From Molanna angustata (Eukaryota > Arthropoda > Insecta > Trichoptera > Molannidae), in the NCBI GenBank assembly GCA_963576475.1, contig OY754968.1, positions 17,248,734 to 17,312,733 of the forward strand: a DNA stretch of 64,000 bases, read 5' to 3'. The notes below the pieces were generated by a model, which made no database searches, was not told where the DNA came from, and saw only the letters and a list, made by a program, of their open reading frames with translations. Positions within the stretch are counted from its first letter, which is position 1. Every line of letters begins with the position of its first letter. Shown in pieces: positions 1-16,100 of the stretch. The position numbers and the translations under genes were made by a program.

Positions 1-1155
1 AATCTTACAATAGGTTACTATTAAATAAGGCACATTGATTCTGGCAGACGAGTGGATAGCCGTAAATCATTATAGAATTATTATGATTTTGGCATATCAC
101 AACCAAAAACATATTTTTTGGTCATTTAATATAGAATACAGGAAGTTATTGATAAGATTAACCGACAGGACGATTTCCATCGCAAAATCTGAGTTCCAGA
201 CTCGTTAAGAAAGTAAGTATTGATAAATATATCAGTAAAAGTTTCTTAAATGAAACTATTATTTAAAATAATCTCAGACAATACTCATCAATAAATCAGA
301 CAAATAAATTTGTACCTAAGAAAACATGCCTCAATAACACAAAAAATATATATATAAATTTAAAATATGATAATAAACACTTTTGATCAATTTTGTAATA
401 AAATAAGTGCAATTATTTTATAAAGATGTAAAAAAAAACACAAACAATACATTTCCATACACTGATTCCTAGTATTTTATTGAATGCATGTAATCACAAT
501 TAATTTTTATAATTGTCTACCCCTAAATACATTTTTGTAAATGCATATCTTTGCTTCTAAATTTTAAACCAACTTTGGTCTATGTATCATTTTAAATTAT
601 AATTCTAAAATAAGAATATGAATACCATTAACATTTTTATTTGATAAAAATAATTTAATTGTTATTTTTTAACTTTTAATTGCATATCATCATTTACATA
701 ATTTTTTAAATGTTTTACTGTTTTTATTTTTGATTTTCTTTTGATGTTTTTGATTTGATATAACCTAATTTATTAATAATTTTAATTTAAAAAATGTAGG
801 TATCCTAAAAATTACATACACTAAAAATAATTAACATTTTGTAAAAATTGAGCAAGAACGCTTCAGCTACATAAAGGTAAATGGAACAGGCCAAGTTGTT
901 TTAAACTCAGAGTCACTAGTCCAGTGTGCCTCAGACACATTAATATAATAATCTTTATGACATTTTTAAGCAATATTTTTTATATTCAAAACATAATTAA
1001 ACATTTTTTCAATATTCCTAACATTCAATTAAATATTTACAAATGAAATTTTCCAAAAAATTCATGGTATAATTACCATTATAAAATATTTTTTCAAATT
1101 GTACAACAAATAATAATAAAATCCATAGATATTTCATAAAATATGTATGAAACAA
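1..1155. other. AT-rich flank and probable DGAT1 3' UTR
   Basis: No coding exon is recognisable here. The part next to 1156 should hold the DGAT1 3' untranslated region, since that gene runs leftward and stops at 1156-1158. The rest is very AT-rich with T and A runs. I see no gene, and no transposon that I could name. Confidence 0.5.
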
Positions 1156-4100
1156 TTAGTTATCCTGCACATAATGAGTAATTACATAGTCATGATAATA
1201 CATCATAATAGCAAGCGGTTGACCAAGTATGATAGAACTCCATACAATAATATTACCCCATCTAGAACCAAAGTTTTTTTCAGCAAATCTTGATAATACA
1301 GAGAGCGGAATCTGCGCCATCATGCCCATGAATGCCCAAATACGATAAGTTTGTAATGGAACACTCACCTGAAACATTATAATTATCAATCCATCACAAT
1401 GCATAACAAATTAAAGAAGATAAAATTCATGGACATAATATGTTCCTGGAGCTTGGTTGTTAACTGAATTAGTGATGAATATTAAGAATATTTCTTCTTC
1501 AAATTATTGTAAACACTGAATCCTATGAACTCCAAGTAGTTATAAAGCACAGGACAAAAGGAAAAATAGGCACAAACCAGCCACCATAAACACAGCATAT
1601 GTATTTACAAAATGTAACAGAAAAATTGAATAATCACTTACTAAATATTCATGAAACAGTGCAGATATCAAAAAAACAATAAGGCTTGCGACAAATTTAC
1701 TATATCCAAACTCTACTACTGGCTTATAGACATGTCTAACAGCCCAACGATGAACGGGCATATTCCAAGTCCTCCAGAATATATCAATGTTATTGGCGTT
1801 CCACCAATCGTTGTAAAAATTTCGATCAGCAAAATGCATGAGTTCACCCATCAAGTTAAGGAACGAATGAAAATTCAAATAAAAAAAACAAAGCCAGATA
1901 AGATGATTGGGGACCTGAAATTAAAAAACATAATTTGTTAACAAAACTTTAATAAATAATAATATGATTGACAAATGAATGTATTAGACTAAAAAATAAA
2001 ATAGTTCTTACTGCCAGTTTCAAAAGTCTCTCGGTTAAAAGCATGTAATCCATTTGTGAAAATGGCACAAGAGCATTTTTAACAGAAGGAATCATCCATT
2101 GTTGAAATAAAGCCATCACTAAATGGGCCCCTATGACAACCTCCAAAATTCTCTTCACCAAAAAACGTTTCCGAATTCTATAAAGAAAAATCAATTTATT
2201 ATTTGCCTATGATATTTATGCCAAAATTACATATATTATTGCAATATCTAATAAGACTCTTAAATTATAAAATTAGTTGCAAATTGATAGACTAAATTAA
2301 AATAAAATTAAAGTTAACATCAATTTATAAAACAACTTAATTTATACATTTCCATACATACTTCATCAGATTTCAAGAGAAAATTCCCAGTTTTTTTGAG
2401 TTATAGAAAAACCAAAAACAGTATTCCAACTGTCAATTCGTTCATGAGAATTCAATTCTCTGAATGAATCGACATTATTAAGCCAAGATGAGTGTACGAA
2501 GGAACATTTTGTATGGCGTAGTGGACTTTGCATGCTAATAACACTAACTAGAGGCCTCGCAGCATATATGTTCCCATACATGGATTTACTCAGAATTCGG
2601 AGTAGAATATTTTATGTGAGTTTTGTGTGTCTGTGTGTCCGTCCGTCCCTTATAACTTTTGATCCGCTCAATTTACAGAGCCCAAAATTTCAGAATATAT
2701 AAACAGTTATAGGCCTACAAAACATTTATACTCAGAATTGTGAATTTTTGTTTCATTCAGGGTTTATCAACTTTTGAAATTTTGGTTTATTTTTCCATAT
2801 ATCTCAAACCATAAAAGCTAGAATGCTGAAAATTGGTATAAGCATAGACAAATACAAAATCTCAAATTGGTTTTTTCGAAAAAATTCCAGGGTTTCTCAA
2901 ACATTATATATTAAGAAAAATAATTTTTTTATGATAAATTTATGAGTTTAACTGCCTATATTTCCATTTTTTTTTAAATATCGAAAAAAGCCAAAACACC
3001 CCAACTAGATAATTTAATTTTCTATAAAAAATATTAACATTGTATTAGCACATCCCAAATTTTTTTTAACAATTTTTATAAAAATTGAATTTAGTGACGA
3101 CATTGCTTCATACAATTTGTATGGCAGTCGCTTATACACAATATGTAAGAAGACCTAATAGTTTGATAGGTACCTACTTAATATCCAAACATACATACAG
3201 AACCATCATCAACCATCATGCTGTTTTCATATTCCGGGTAGGAAAAGAGGACTGACCTCCATACTGTCCTATCTTGACATACATAGGTACCAACATGTGT
3301 TAATATTTTCAATAATTTGGATTTAAAGGTTTATAGTTTGATTCTTATTCTTCAACTATACATACTATCGCTATCGACAGTTGGATCTCATGTGTTACAT
3401 GCAACTAGTATTAATTACAAGTGCTCTTATATTATTATTTGAGACCAATAATAAAGATGCATAATAAAACATACCTACCAATTTATTTTTTTTCAATCAT
3501 TTATGAAATTGTCACTCACCAATTAAAACTTGCTAAATTATACCTTAGCATTCATTTTTACACTACGTGATATATATTACACTGTACATTGTGTAAAAAT
3601 AAAAATTACTATATGTTTATATACATATTCAAACTTCAGGTCACCATAAACATACTCTGATCTTTATTCTACAACTTTTAAAACTTTGACTAAAAAAATT
3701 CTACAAGGACAAGAATAATTTCTCTTATATAATAATAAAGTAAATATACATGCATTAAATATTTACATTTATACATCCTTGCTTATAAATTTGTTTTTAG
3801 TATATAACAGGGAATAATTAATTATACGTGTTTTGTTCAAAAGATTTATGCCAAATTCAAACAAAACAAATAATAATTTTAAAATCACATAATATGTAAT
3901 AAAGTTCAATTTATGTACAAGAACATCTGAAAATATAAGCAACTAGGTATATTAAATTTTCTAATTGAAAGGTATTTCAATATCTATATAAATATTCTAG
4001 AAACATAATAGGTACCTTGTTGTTTTAGGAAAATTCAATTCGTAACAAAGTGTTGGAGCCATAATGAAATAAAAAATATCTTTAATAGACAAGTTATCAG

Positions 4101-7100
4101 GATATCTCACAACGGTTTCATCAATGTCATTATTGTTGCCATTTCTAACTTCATCATATATCTCTAGAAAGACATAATCATATTACAAATAGTAAAAAAA
4201 CAAAATATACAAACCGACACCAATAGAATACAAATAAAAGAAGGAAAGGGTATTCAGAACAAACTTAAATTAAACATAAATTAAAGTTATAATAATCTGG
4301 ATTCATAAAGTAATCTAATGTCTGGTGCAAAATCAAACAACATGCCATGATAGAAAAATAAAATATTTTTTTTTAATGAATATGTCCTTAAATATGATCA
4401 ATCATAATACAGGGTGCGGCAAAATAAACAGTGCAGTTGCAATGGGCGACTACATCCGCTGTGGTGGGGAAGGGAACCTAGGAGGGGACTCATTGTGTCC
4501 AGTCACTCACCCCGTTTTCAGTCGTAGCAATTGTTTGGAGGGGAGAGTATCACGGCTTTGCCGTTCATGTTTTTTGAAAACTGTTGTTCTTTCGTCATCA
4601 CTCAGCGGACCTTCCGAAAGGCGCTTTATCATTCCATGTTGTGATGATTTGAGTATTTGCGATTTTTTCCTGTGAGGTTACTTCAAGGAAAAGATTTTAA
4701 GCATTGTCTACACGATTTGGAAGAACTGAAGATCCAGATTAGACAGGAAATTGTCGCCATTCCAATCAATATGTTCCATAACGCAGATGAAAACTTCAGA
4801 AATCGCCTACATCAATGCATCGCTTCTGGAGGACATCACCTTACTGATGTGATGTTTAAAACTTAAGTGAAAAAAAGAGTGTACTGACTCAAGCAGAATA
4901 AACCACTTTTTCGTAAATTGTATCAATTTCTGTTTGTATTGCCGCACCTGCATTATAATAATCATATACCATATTATAATTACATACAGTACAATGTTAT
5001 ATAATACAATATTAGTAATATTAGTTGAAAGCACAACAAAAGATTCTGATAAACAAAAGTCTACAACAATAATTAATTTATAAAACCATCAACCAAGAAT
5101 AAATACATTTCAATAAAAAACTAATTCTATATTCTATTCTTAAATGTATTGAAAGCAATGATGATGGGGAAAAGATGGGTTGGTGGCAGAACAATTAGTG
5201 CACTGGACAGTTTGAATCCTGATTTGACTAATTTGACTGATGGGAATGTTGAAAATTTATAACAAGTATTTCATCTCATTTTTTTTAAGAAATGTAATAT
5301 GAGATGCAATTCAACTTTATAAAATTAGATATTACCTACATAGATGTGCTTGATATAAGACATGTTCTCGTTGTATAAGAATTCTAACAGAAGTACATAG
5401 TCTGATATTCCTATAGTAATATTTCTCAACTAAAACCTCAAAACAGCTTCAAACTACACAAAATAATTTGAGAACTTGTCTATGATTCAAATAAATGTAA
5501 TTATGAAACTAAACAATCGATAACATTTTTGCATAATGTTCATATAATTATGTTAGAAGAGTTACATGTTTCATTACTTTTAAAAATGAATATATTGTCA
5601 ATATCTATACAACAATATAAAGAGATTGTATCTTTAGTTATATAATATACAAAACACACACACACACATAATGTTATATACAATATGAATTGAAATTATT
5701 CATTAATGTGCATTTTAAAATAGAACAAAAGACATTACAAACACTTACGATCAAAATTTTCATCTATCCAGTCTGAAATAACTGAAATACAAAATGGAAC
5801 TTTCACAAAAGCTTACACAGTTAAAATTAAGTAAAACAAATATATTTTAGATAAATAATTTACATAAAATAACTACGGAATAAAACATAAAATTTATTAT
5901 GCAGGATAAAACAATTTGAAAAAAAGGGTAAAGATTTCAGAAATCTTTCATAGAGAGATTTAAAATATGTCTTAGTTACAACCATCGCCATTTATTTAAT
6001 GTACTCGTGATAGAAGACTATTGTGTTGTACTTAGAGCTTGTTTCATACTAAAATATTGTCATTATACTCTTAAAAGAAATTTCACCGGGCTTGTCACGT
6101 ATAACGAATGTGATAATAAATGGGTAAAGGTTAGCTATATAGGTCAAATTTCTTCCAAAATAGGGAGCATAATTAACAAATCTGGAAAAAAAGTAGCATA
6201 CTCTAACCCAAAGTCAATGGGAAAGATTCTAATCAACAACAAAGACAGGATAAATAATTTGGATAAAAGTGGTATTTATGAGTTGTTATGTAACTCATGC
6301 CCAGGTTCATATATTGGTTAACACAATATTATACTCTTGACAATAACTTTTTGTAGGCCTTCAGAAGGTGCCACAACTAATAAGTCAACTAAGATACTCG
6401 ATATTAAGTTAATTATCTTGGAACTATAAACTTTGATACATACCTCATGGTACATAAAAAAACTCTTTCAACATTATCCTCCAACAATAAACAACATATT
6501 TAAATATGATTATAAATAATTGGTAGTTTTCAATTTAAAATTCCCCACAAATAATCAACAAACAAATAAAAGTCAAATACACTTACTCCAATTAGGCGCA
6601 GACAAACTTTGCCGTCTCAATATACTTTTAGAAGAAATTTTTACTTGTACAGCTTGTCTACACCATAAATTAACATGAACATAGCTCCACAGCTTCAAAG
6701 ATATAACAAGGTATAACATGCTCACACTCATGGCACCAACTAACAAAAACATATTGAATATTAGTTTTATAAAATAAATATACCTACTAATAAAAAACTA
6801 ACAGTAGAAATAAAAAGAAATTGAAACTATAGAAAAAGTTATGCAGAATAAGCCATGCATGAATTATTTACATAATAACATATTCAGTGTATCAGCGTGT
6901 TTTTTAAGTAAGTACCGTTTTGCCACACCGCTGCCGCAAAGCTGCAATCGGCGTTATTTGCATATGCACTGGGTACCTACATCTGTTGTCTACGCACTGA
7001 CGCCATTACAGTCTGATCCTTCCTTGTTTACGTTGTGTACTGAGTGTTTAAGATGCCTCCGATAATCGTGAGTCCCGCCGACTGTGAAGTACGGGCTGTT

Positions 7101-10100
7101 ATAAGATTTCTTAGTGTTAAAGGCCTAAAAGCGATCGATATTCATCGTGAGATCTGTGCAGTTTACGGAGAAAACATTATGAGTGATGGAATGGTAAGAA
7201 AGTGAGTGAAAGCATTTAAAGATGGCTAACAACGAAGCAAAACAACGGAGTGGGCGTCCTTCGGTCGTTAATGAAAGTTTGGTGCAGGAAGTGGACAATA
7301 AGGTGAGAGAAAACACACATCTTTTCGATGGGAAACTCTAGATCATCCTCCGTACAGCCCTGATCTGGCGCCCAGTGACTAACATCTATTCCTGCACTTG
7401 AAGAAACACCTGGGCGGTCAGCGTCTTCGAGATGATGACAAAGTCAAAACAGTTGTGATGCAGTGGTTAACAAGTCAGGCGGCAGACTTCTATGAGGAGG
7501 GTCTTCAAAAACTGATACGTTATGACAAGTGCCTCAATACTGACGGAAATTATGTAGAAAAGTAGACTAAGGTACAGGCTTTCATGTAAAAAGAAAATTA
7601 TTGAGATATCTTTGCACGTCTTTTTTTAATTTCAAAACGGTACTTACTTAAAAAACACAGTGATATTTTAATAATTTCAAATTTTTAAGTAAAATCATAA
7701 CACTTACCTAAGCTAAATTGACTTTCTTTAAAATGTAATGCTATCACAGGTAAAAATACTACAATGATTATATTTATTACGTGGATCCACAATCCCACTT
7801 TAGCAGTTAATATACCCTAAAATAAATTAATATTAATAAAATGTACATTTTGTACAGAAAATAATGTGAAACATAGTTTTATTATACAAAATCTAGAGCA
7901 AATAAAACATTCATACTTTTATTTCATAAATTTTTGCTACTTCATTTGATAAATAGACAGTTTTTTTTAAATTAAGGCAATAAAATTATTTATGTCTTTT
8001 TTCATAAAAATTAAGAAATTTATTAAAGTTAAAATTTAAACAAATGTTGACAATAAAATAATATATTACTATGAACATTGTTTCGAAAACAAAAATTGAG
8101 ATTTAGAAATGTTTATATATGAAAATGAAACTTAGCAAAATACACAGAAAAGTAGAAGACATATTAATTATACATGAAATGACACGTTCTAGTAAAAAAA
8201 TAAAATATTAATAGTGAAATTATTATCACTAAGAAAAAAGACACATGTTTCTTACCACAGACAATCCTTTCTCAATAAGTAAACTCATGACAATGGGTAT
8301 CACTGAAACTAAATAAAACAAAAAAATTAATATCTGGTTTTATAACAATCAACAAAAAAGCATTCAGATATTATAATTTAATAAAAGTACTCCAATTAAA
8401 AAAAAACTGACTCCAAAAACAGTTGAAATTAAAAATAAATTAAAAAATGCACTAAAACATATCTATAAAATAATTGCATAATTTAATTTAAAAAAAAACA
8501 CGTTAATTTTACATTTATCATAACACATATGACTAAAAAACACAGGTCGCAAAATATTTATTTACGTCAAATCACTTTTTGAAGTTGACGCCAAATACAA
8601 ACATACCTACGATCAGTATAGTGAGTCCCATTATATGTTTGTTTGCCAAGGTATTTTTTTTTAAGTTTTTATGTTATGGCAGATCACCTTCTAGATATAC
8701 TTTCTCGCACGCCTGGTGATAGCAAAAATATTGTTTAACACTAGGCCGAGTTTATCGCTCTCGGTACCAAACGAGTAATAAAACTCTACAGAAGCGATGT
8801 CAGTGCCGGCAATATTTCGAGAAAGATAGCGGGCAATGAACTTATCACCCTTGATGCGAGGCCTATATAAGGGCGTGTAAGCCTGTAAACGTCGTTCAAT
8901 CGCTTACCTTCGGCTCATTCGGTTCATTCGACTCTTTCCTCGCTGTCTCACTGAGATATAAACAGAATCGACTTATCTACCATTACTACCCATAGTGATT
9001 GTTTTCCCACGCTTTTTATTTGTAAACGGTTGTAAATTTTCTGTGTGTGATTTGTAAAAATTTAATTGTGAACAATAATACATTACTGTATTGTTCACAA
9101 TTGAATTATTGTTCAAGTTGAAAACCATTCTTTCTTTTATCAAACCACTGTCTGGCTTACTTAATTTAAGCTGTATCAATCTTGAGTATCTTGATATTCA
9201 CCTTTTGTGTTATCTAGACTTGTTAATGTGACCTGCTACGGAAGGAACACTTGATTACGTCAAGCAAGGCTTAATTTTGTCTGATGACCCTTTAAATTAA
9301 ATCAACTATTGTTTCTGTAGCACCTCACATTGAGAAGCTACTCACAATACAGATTACGGGCTATTCCCCTTCCCGAGTCAGCTCAGCTTAGTATATATTG
9401 GACAACACGGAGGGGAGCTCACATTAAAGTATAACACTGTTATACTAGCATCAGTCTCGACCTAACACCGGTTATCGTACCGAGTGGTGTCGGTTAACTG
9501 ATACCAGTTATCTAGGGATACCGGTAGACTGAGACATAAAGGAACACAGTTCCAACTGAGCTTCAAACTTAAATTGGGACACCTCAAAACTGGTCACTCC
9601 CAAAATGTTTTCATTGTAGGTGTTTTTGGAGTTGCTTTTTAAAAATACTTTTATTTTTCCCTTCTTTCTTTTTCATTCTTTTTACAGTGATGTTGAAGAT
9701 ATATTTGACTGTGTCACCTAGTTAAGTGACTAATTATTTTCAAATATAGTGTAATTAGTTTTTGCAAGTGTGAATTTTGACAAGAACAAATCTCTAACGT
9801 TCCTTATTTGATATCTATACATTCAAAACTACCACTAAAATATTGAAAACACTGTAACTTCATAACAATTAATATAGCTGCCCAAGCGGATCATTCAACG
9901 GGTGATTGAATGTAGTAACCACCCTCAGTCATGAGATCAAGGAAGAAGACGAAATACTCTTTTCCAACATAAAAACCTAAAACAGTTGGCGTAGTAATGA
10001 ATTATTCACCCATATAATCGTAATCTGTAAAAAATGTTTGTCGTATAAATTATAGGCGCCTTTGCAAATTGAAGATTTTGATGATTTTTGAAGTTCCATC

Positions 10101-13100
10101 ATCAGAACTCAATGAAATTTATATGTGTGATCACCTCTGAAGCACTCCCTTCCTATTAAAAAGAAATCATTAAAATTGGACAAAGTTGTAAAGAGTTCTT
10201 ATCGCTGAAGTGCAAATTGAAAAGATTGATGATTTTCTCATGGACGCCATTATCAGATCTTGAACATATTGAAATGGGATCAATCGGAAGATACCCCTTT
10301 TCTAATAAAAAAAGAATCCTCGAAATCAGAAACATTGTAAAAAGTAATCGCTAAATGCACATAAAAAAAAATAATTTCGTTAAATTGACAACCTCTTTGA
10401 TTATGTAGGTTGGTTAAAATGTAAATAAATCTTCTTCTTTTTCATTTGTGTCCATTTTATTTTTATTTTAAAATAAAATCAACTCTTAAGAGGGCATATG
10501 ACGCTAAATCTAGTGACTAAAAACATGGTATATCAAAACTGCCTAATGCACTATGAAGTAACGTGTTAGTAAGGGTAACTATTGCGTATGTTATAAAGGG
10601 TTAATACGAGATTGAAATTATCGGAAGCCCAAAATTTGTTGATTTTTTGAACCTGACTAGAAATGAAAAAAATATCACGAACATTCACTTTGATTTTATG
10701 CACTCTTTAAGCACATAAAATATTTATTTCTCTATGACACATAGTTATGGAGTAATTTTAAAAAATGTGTGGCAAAAATTCGATAAAAAGAGAACTATTA
10801 AAAATACTAAGGGTCGTATTACAAGAGTTATTTGAGAATAATGTCAGAAAAATTTGAGGTCCCGTAAGCAGTATTCTCGCAATACGGGACCTTACCTTTT
10901 TCTCAAATAACTCTTGTAATATGACCCTAATGGTATGTTTTTAGAAACACACTAACATATTTGATAAATTTAATTTGAAATTGAGGTGTTTAGGTCTATA
11001 TGCACCTTTAATATTTTTTGTGCTAGTAACAACGTATTTATGACTATGCCAGTTACAGAGAATGAATAATTTAGTAAAATGTTCAATTGAATTTTAAAGT
11101 CTTCTAGAAGCAGTTAAGTTACATACTATTTAGTTCATATTCAATGTTAAACCATGATACAGGAAAAAAACCATATCATGTTATGGTTCACATCAGGATT
11201 CCTCCAGAAGCATGTATAGGACATTTGCAAAACAACATTTTGAAGTATTTGTAAATACATAAAACATTAAAATAAAACATTACATGAACTATGTATAGAA
11301 CTACATAACAAAGAAAAAAATAATATAATTCTAAATATACGAAGAAAAAAAATAACTTATAAATTTAAATAAATATGCTTGGTAAATATGTTTTATTTTT
11401 TTGTCATACTGCTAATGAAGAAGAGTGGGTAGTACATCAAAATGGATTTTTAAAGAACAGGTCACACAATTAGAACCTGAAGTTACAGCAAACTATTGTT
11501 ATAGGCAAATAACCTAAAACGTGGAATGCACAGAGTACAAATTTGGGTTTTTTGCTAGGTTGGCATCTCCAAAATATGTCATAATCTGCTATGATAATTA
11601 TACCGATACCCCCACACGTTATGATATATTTCAAATTAGGAATGAAAAAGTATATAAATTCAAATTAAACACGCATATGTCTAAAGGATGGGGCAAATAC
11701 ATTTTAGGCTTACTGGAATTCTTATTAAACACGTCATGAGATATTGATAAAAGTTATAAGGTATATTATATAGCTTGAGGTATCAAATAATAGTTTGTAA
11801 CATAAGAAATTACAGCATATAGTTCATTGCTTAATTATGAAAATTGTAGCATAGAGTTAATTGCTTTTACAATAAACAAATTTTAATGTTTTGTTAAATT
11901 AGGGAATTTGATTCGTAAAATGAGATATTATTAAATTATAAAAGTAGAGTCAGACACTTTGGCAAAATGACCAAATATATGGCAGTTTTCTATGGTCATA
12001 GCGTGTGACTAGAGCTATGACAGTATGAGAGTCAACATTGGCAACATATTTTTATCACTGTTGTCATAGAACTATGGCAACACTATTGTACCGGTGTTAG
12101 TGAACACTCGTATGCAGTGCCATAGAATATGGTTGGCTATGGCATAGCAAAAAATATTTCCAACTTGTTGGATCTATATTTATCTATGTCGTTGATTCCT
12201 GCCATTCTGACAATTCAGTATCAGTCGTGTTTTGCAATTTTATCCAAAATATCCGGAAAAGTGCAACTGGTTGTAGTTATTGCTTCATATTTAGTTGCTA
12301 TGAGGCAAAATATTAGAGCGTGACTGGATATGAAGGCGAGATGTTTTGGGTTGACGTCGTACAATGGATTGTATAATTGTCATTCAAATTACAACTTGCT
12401 TTCGGCATATTGCAAAGTCTATGTCATACAAATATATGTTCGTTTGCCATAGCGTCTGACTGTACCTTAAGAAATGGAAGACAAAATATATACATATACT
12501 TAATAATAATTTCCCAAAAAAAAAAAATAATAACTTACACAATATCAGAATTATGGATGGGTGTTCTGAACTTTGAATATTCTGTCCAGTGAGAACATTA
12601 AACCATTGCATGGGATCAACCATAATTCCATATCTAAATAATATACAAAAAATAAAATCATATATGTACATAAATTAACATAAAAACTATTCACTTTTAT
12701 CTCTTAAAAAAATAATTTAAATATTGAAAAAGATAAAATTATTTTTACTGTGTCATGGATATAAAAACATTTATAATCGAAAAAATACAACACATTCTAT
12801 CTATCAATCCATGTCTGCACCCTGAGTGGAGCATGTGGCCATCAGAATATATACATAGATACGTATAGAAACCCAGCAATAATAACAATAAATAATACAA
12901 CACATTCTATCTATCAATCCATGTCTGCACCCTGAGTGGAGCATGTGGCCATCAGAATATATACATAGATACGTATAGAAACCCAGCAATAATAACAATA
13001 AATAATACAACACATTCTATCTATCAATCCATGTCTGCACCCTGAGTGGAGCATGTGGCCATCAGAATATATACATAGATACGTATAGAAACCCAGCAAT

Positions 13101-16100
13101 AATAACAATAAATAATACAACACATTCTATCTATCAATCCATGTCTGCACCCTGAGTGGAGCATGTGGCCATCAGAATATATACATAGATACGTATAGAA
13201 ACCCAGCAATAATAACAATAAATAATACAACACATTCTATCTATCAATCCATGTCTGCACCCTGAGTGGAGCATGTGGCCATCAGAATATATACATAGAT
13301 ACGTATAGAAACCCAGCAATAATAACAATAAATAATACAACACATTCTATCTATCAATCCATGTCTGCACCCTGAGTGGAGCATGTGGCCATCAGAATAT
13401 ATACATAGATACGTATAGAAACCCAGCAATAATAACAATAAATAATACAACACATTCTATCTATCAATCCATGTCTGCACCCTGAGTGGAGCATGTGGCC
13501 ATCAGAATATATACATAGATACGTATAGAAACCCAGCAATAATAACAATAAATAATACAACACATTCTATCTATCAATCCATGTCTGCACCCTGAGTGGA
13601 GCATGTGGCCATCAGAATATATACATAGATACGTATAGAAACCCAGCAATAATAACAATAAATAATACAACACATTCTATCTATCAATCCATGTCTGCAC
13701 CCTGAGTGGAGCATGTGGCCATCAGAATATATACATAGATACGTATAGAAACCCAGCAATAATAACAATAAATAATACAACACATTCTATCTATCAATCC
13801 ATGTCTGCACCCTGAGTGGAGCATGTGGCCATCAGAATATATACATAGATACGTATAGAAACCCAGCAATAATAACAATAAATAATACAACACATTCTAT
13901 CTATCAATCCATGTCTGCACCCTGAGTGGAGCATGTGGCCATCAGAATATATACATAGATACGTATAGAAACCCAGCAATAATAACAATAAATAATACAA
14001 CACATTCTATCTATCAATCCATGTCTGCACCCTGAGTGGAGCATGTGGCCATCAGAATATATACATAGATACGTATAGAAACCCAGCAATAATAACAATA
14101 AATAATACAACACATTCTATCTATCAATCCATGTCTGCACCCTGAGTGGAGCATGTGGCCATCAGAATATATACATAGATACGTATAGAAACCCAGCAAT
14201 AATAACAATAAATAATACAACACATTCTATCTATCAATCCATGTCTGCACCCTGAGTGGAGCATGTGGCCATCAGAATATATACATAGATACGTATAGAA
14301 ACCCAGCAATAATAACAATAAATAATACAACACATTCTATCTATCAATCCATGTCTGCACCCTGAGTGGAGCATGTGGCCATCAGAATATATACATAGAT
14401 ACGTATAGAAACCCAGCAATAATAACAATAAATAATACAACACATTCTATCTATCAATCCATGTCTGCACCCTGAGTGGAGCATGTGGCCATCAGAATAT
14501 ATACATAGATACGTATAGAAACCCAGCAATAATAACAATAAATAATACAACACATTCTATCTATCAATCCATGTCTGCACCCTGAGTGGAGCATGTGGCC
14601 ATCAGAATATATACATAGATACGTATAGAAACCCAGCAATAATAACAATAAATAATACAACACATTCTATCTATCAATCCATGTCTGCACCCTGAGTGGA
14701 GCATGTGGCCATCAGAATATATACATAGATACATATAGAAACCCAGCAATAATAACAATAAATAACATAGCAATGAAATTTTGAATATATAAAACAATGT
14801 GTCTGTCAGTTTGCTCGTCTGTGCCCTCGTAGCAACAAAATTACAATACAATTACAATAGAATGATTTAAAAAAATATATGAAGCATGCTTCGGCACCAC
14901 CGTTACAAAATGGTGATAGGTGCTTTACAGATTTTTGATAAAAGAGGATGCATAAACAACGCCATGTAGATCTGCCAGTTTCAGAAAATAGAAATGTCAC
15001 ATAAATGTATTGCATTAGCAACTAAAAAATAATTGAATAAAAATATATGTGATACTTCGTTACATTATAATACACTATAATATTGAACATTATAATATTG
15101 AATTGTACATTATAATATTGAATTTTGAAAGACTAATAAACATAGTAGAACTCAATATATATTTAATTTTACTTTAAACAATCTATATTTTTTTAAACAA
15201 TCCATAATCAAATATTATTTATATTTACATCAGATCAAAGTTTGTATTTAATGAAAAAGAAAGATGTAAATACTGATAAAATATATATGTTATGGACATA
15301 ATCGTCAACTTATAAAATTAAAAAAGAGTGAAACTTTTGAAAATATAAAATTTTTAAACAATTTTTATATATTAAAAAAGGATCACTTAATCAATGTGAG
15401 GCTACTGCACTTAAAAATAAAAGTTTTTAAAATATGATACCTACTTATTAATATTTTCAAGGAACAATCTGAGACCTCCGATAGAAAGCAAAAGAAAACC
15501 CCAATTGACTAATCCTGTGAAATTGTCGAACCCAGAACTCCACGAAAACAAAGAATCTTGTGGTCTGTGACATCTGAAAAACATCAAAAATTCATAGTGA
15601 TTAATAATTTGATTAACTGAATTACATATAATTATTTTATACAAAGAGCATACAACAATAATCTTGAAAATAGTATTGCAATATCATTTGACAGAAAATC
15701 CTTCATTATTACAGAAATTCACTAAACAGTAATGATTGGCATTCAAAATATATTGAATCAACTAAAAAATTTCCAACATCTATGAAATTATAGTCATTAT
15801 ATTTTCATCATCATTTTGGTTGTTTCTTTTTTTGGGAAAAATGTAATACCTATTGAGATTTTATAACAACTTATATAACTTGATCACATTTCTAAACAAA
15901 AATCTTTTTATTGAAAAAAAAATTAACGAATATGTCCTTGCAACAAGTTCATATGTACACAGTGATACATTCAATAAAATAAGAATATTCATGTACTATA
16001 TGTGAACGAAATCAGTTGAGGCAGGTTTCTTGGGTATAATTTAACATCATGCCAAAATATTGATCCTGACATTAATTTTACTATACAAGATAATATAACT

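Noticed and set aside
1651..1941. 96-codon plus-strand frame
   Set aside because: Lies opposite DGAT1 exon 10, whose FYNDWWN and HEYL motifs are on the minus strand.
12804..14851. A repeated 69-aa antisense frame with membrane-like composition ([15 protein letters not shown])
   Set aside because: It recurs because the 110-bp DNA unit recurs. The unit length is not divisible by three, each frame stops, and no splice or start context supports it.
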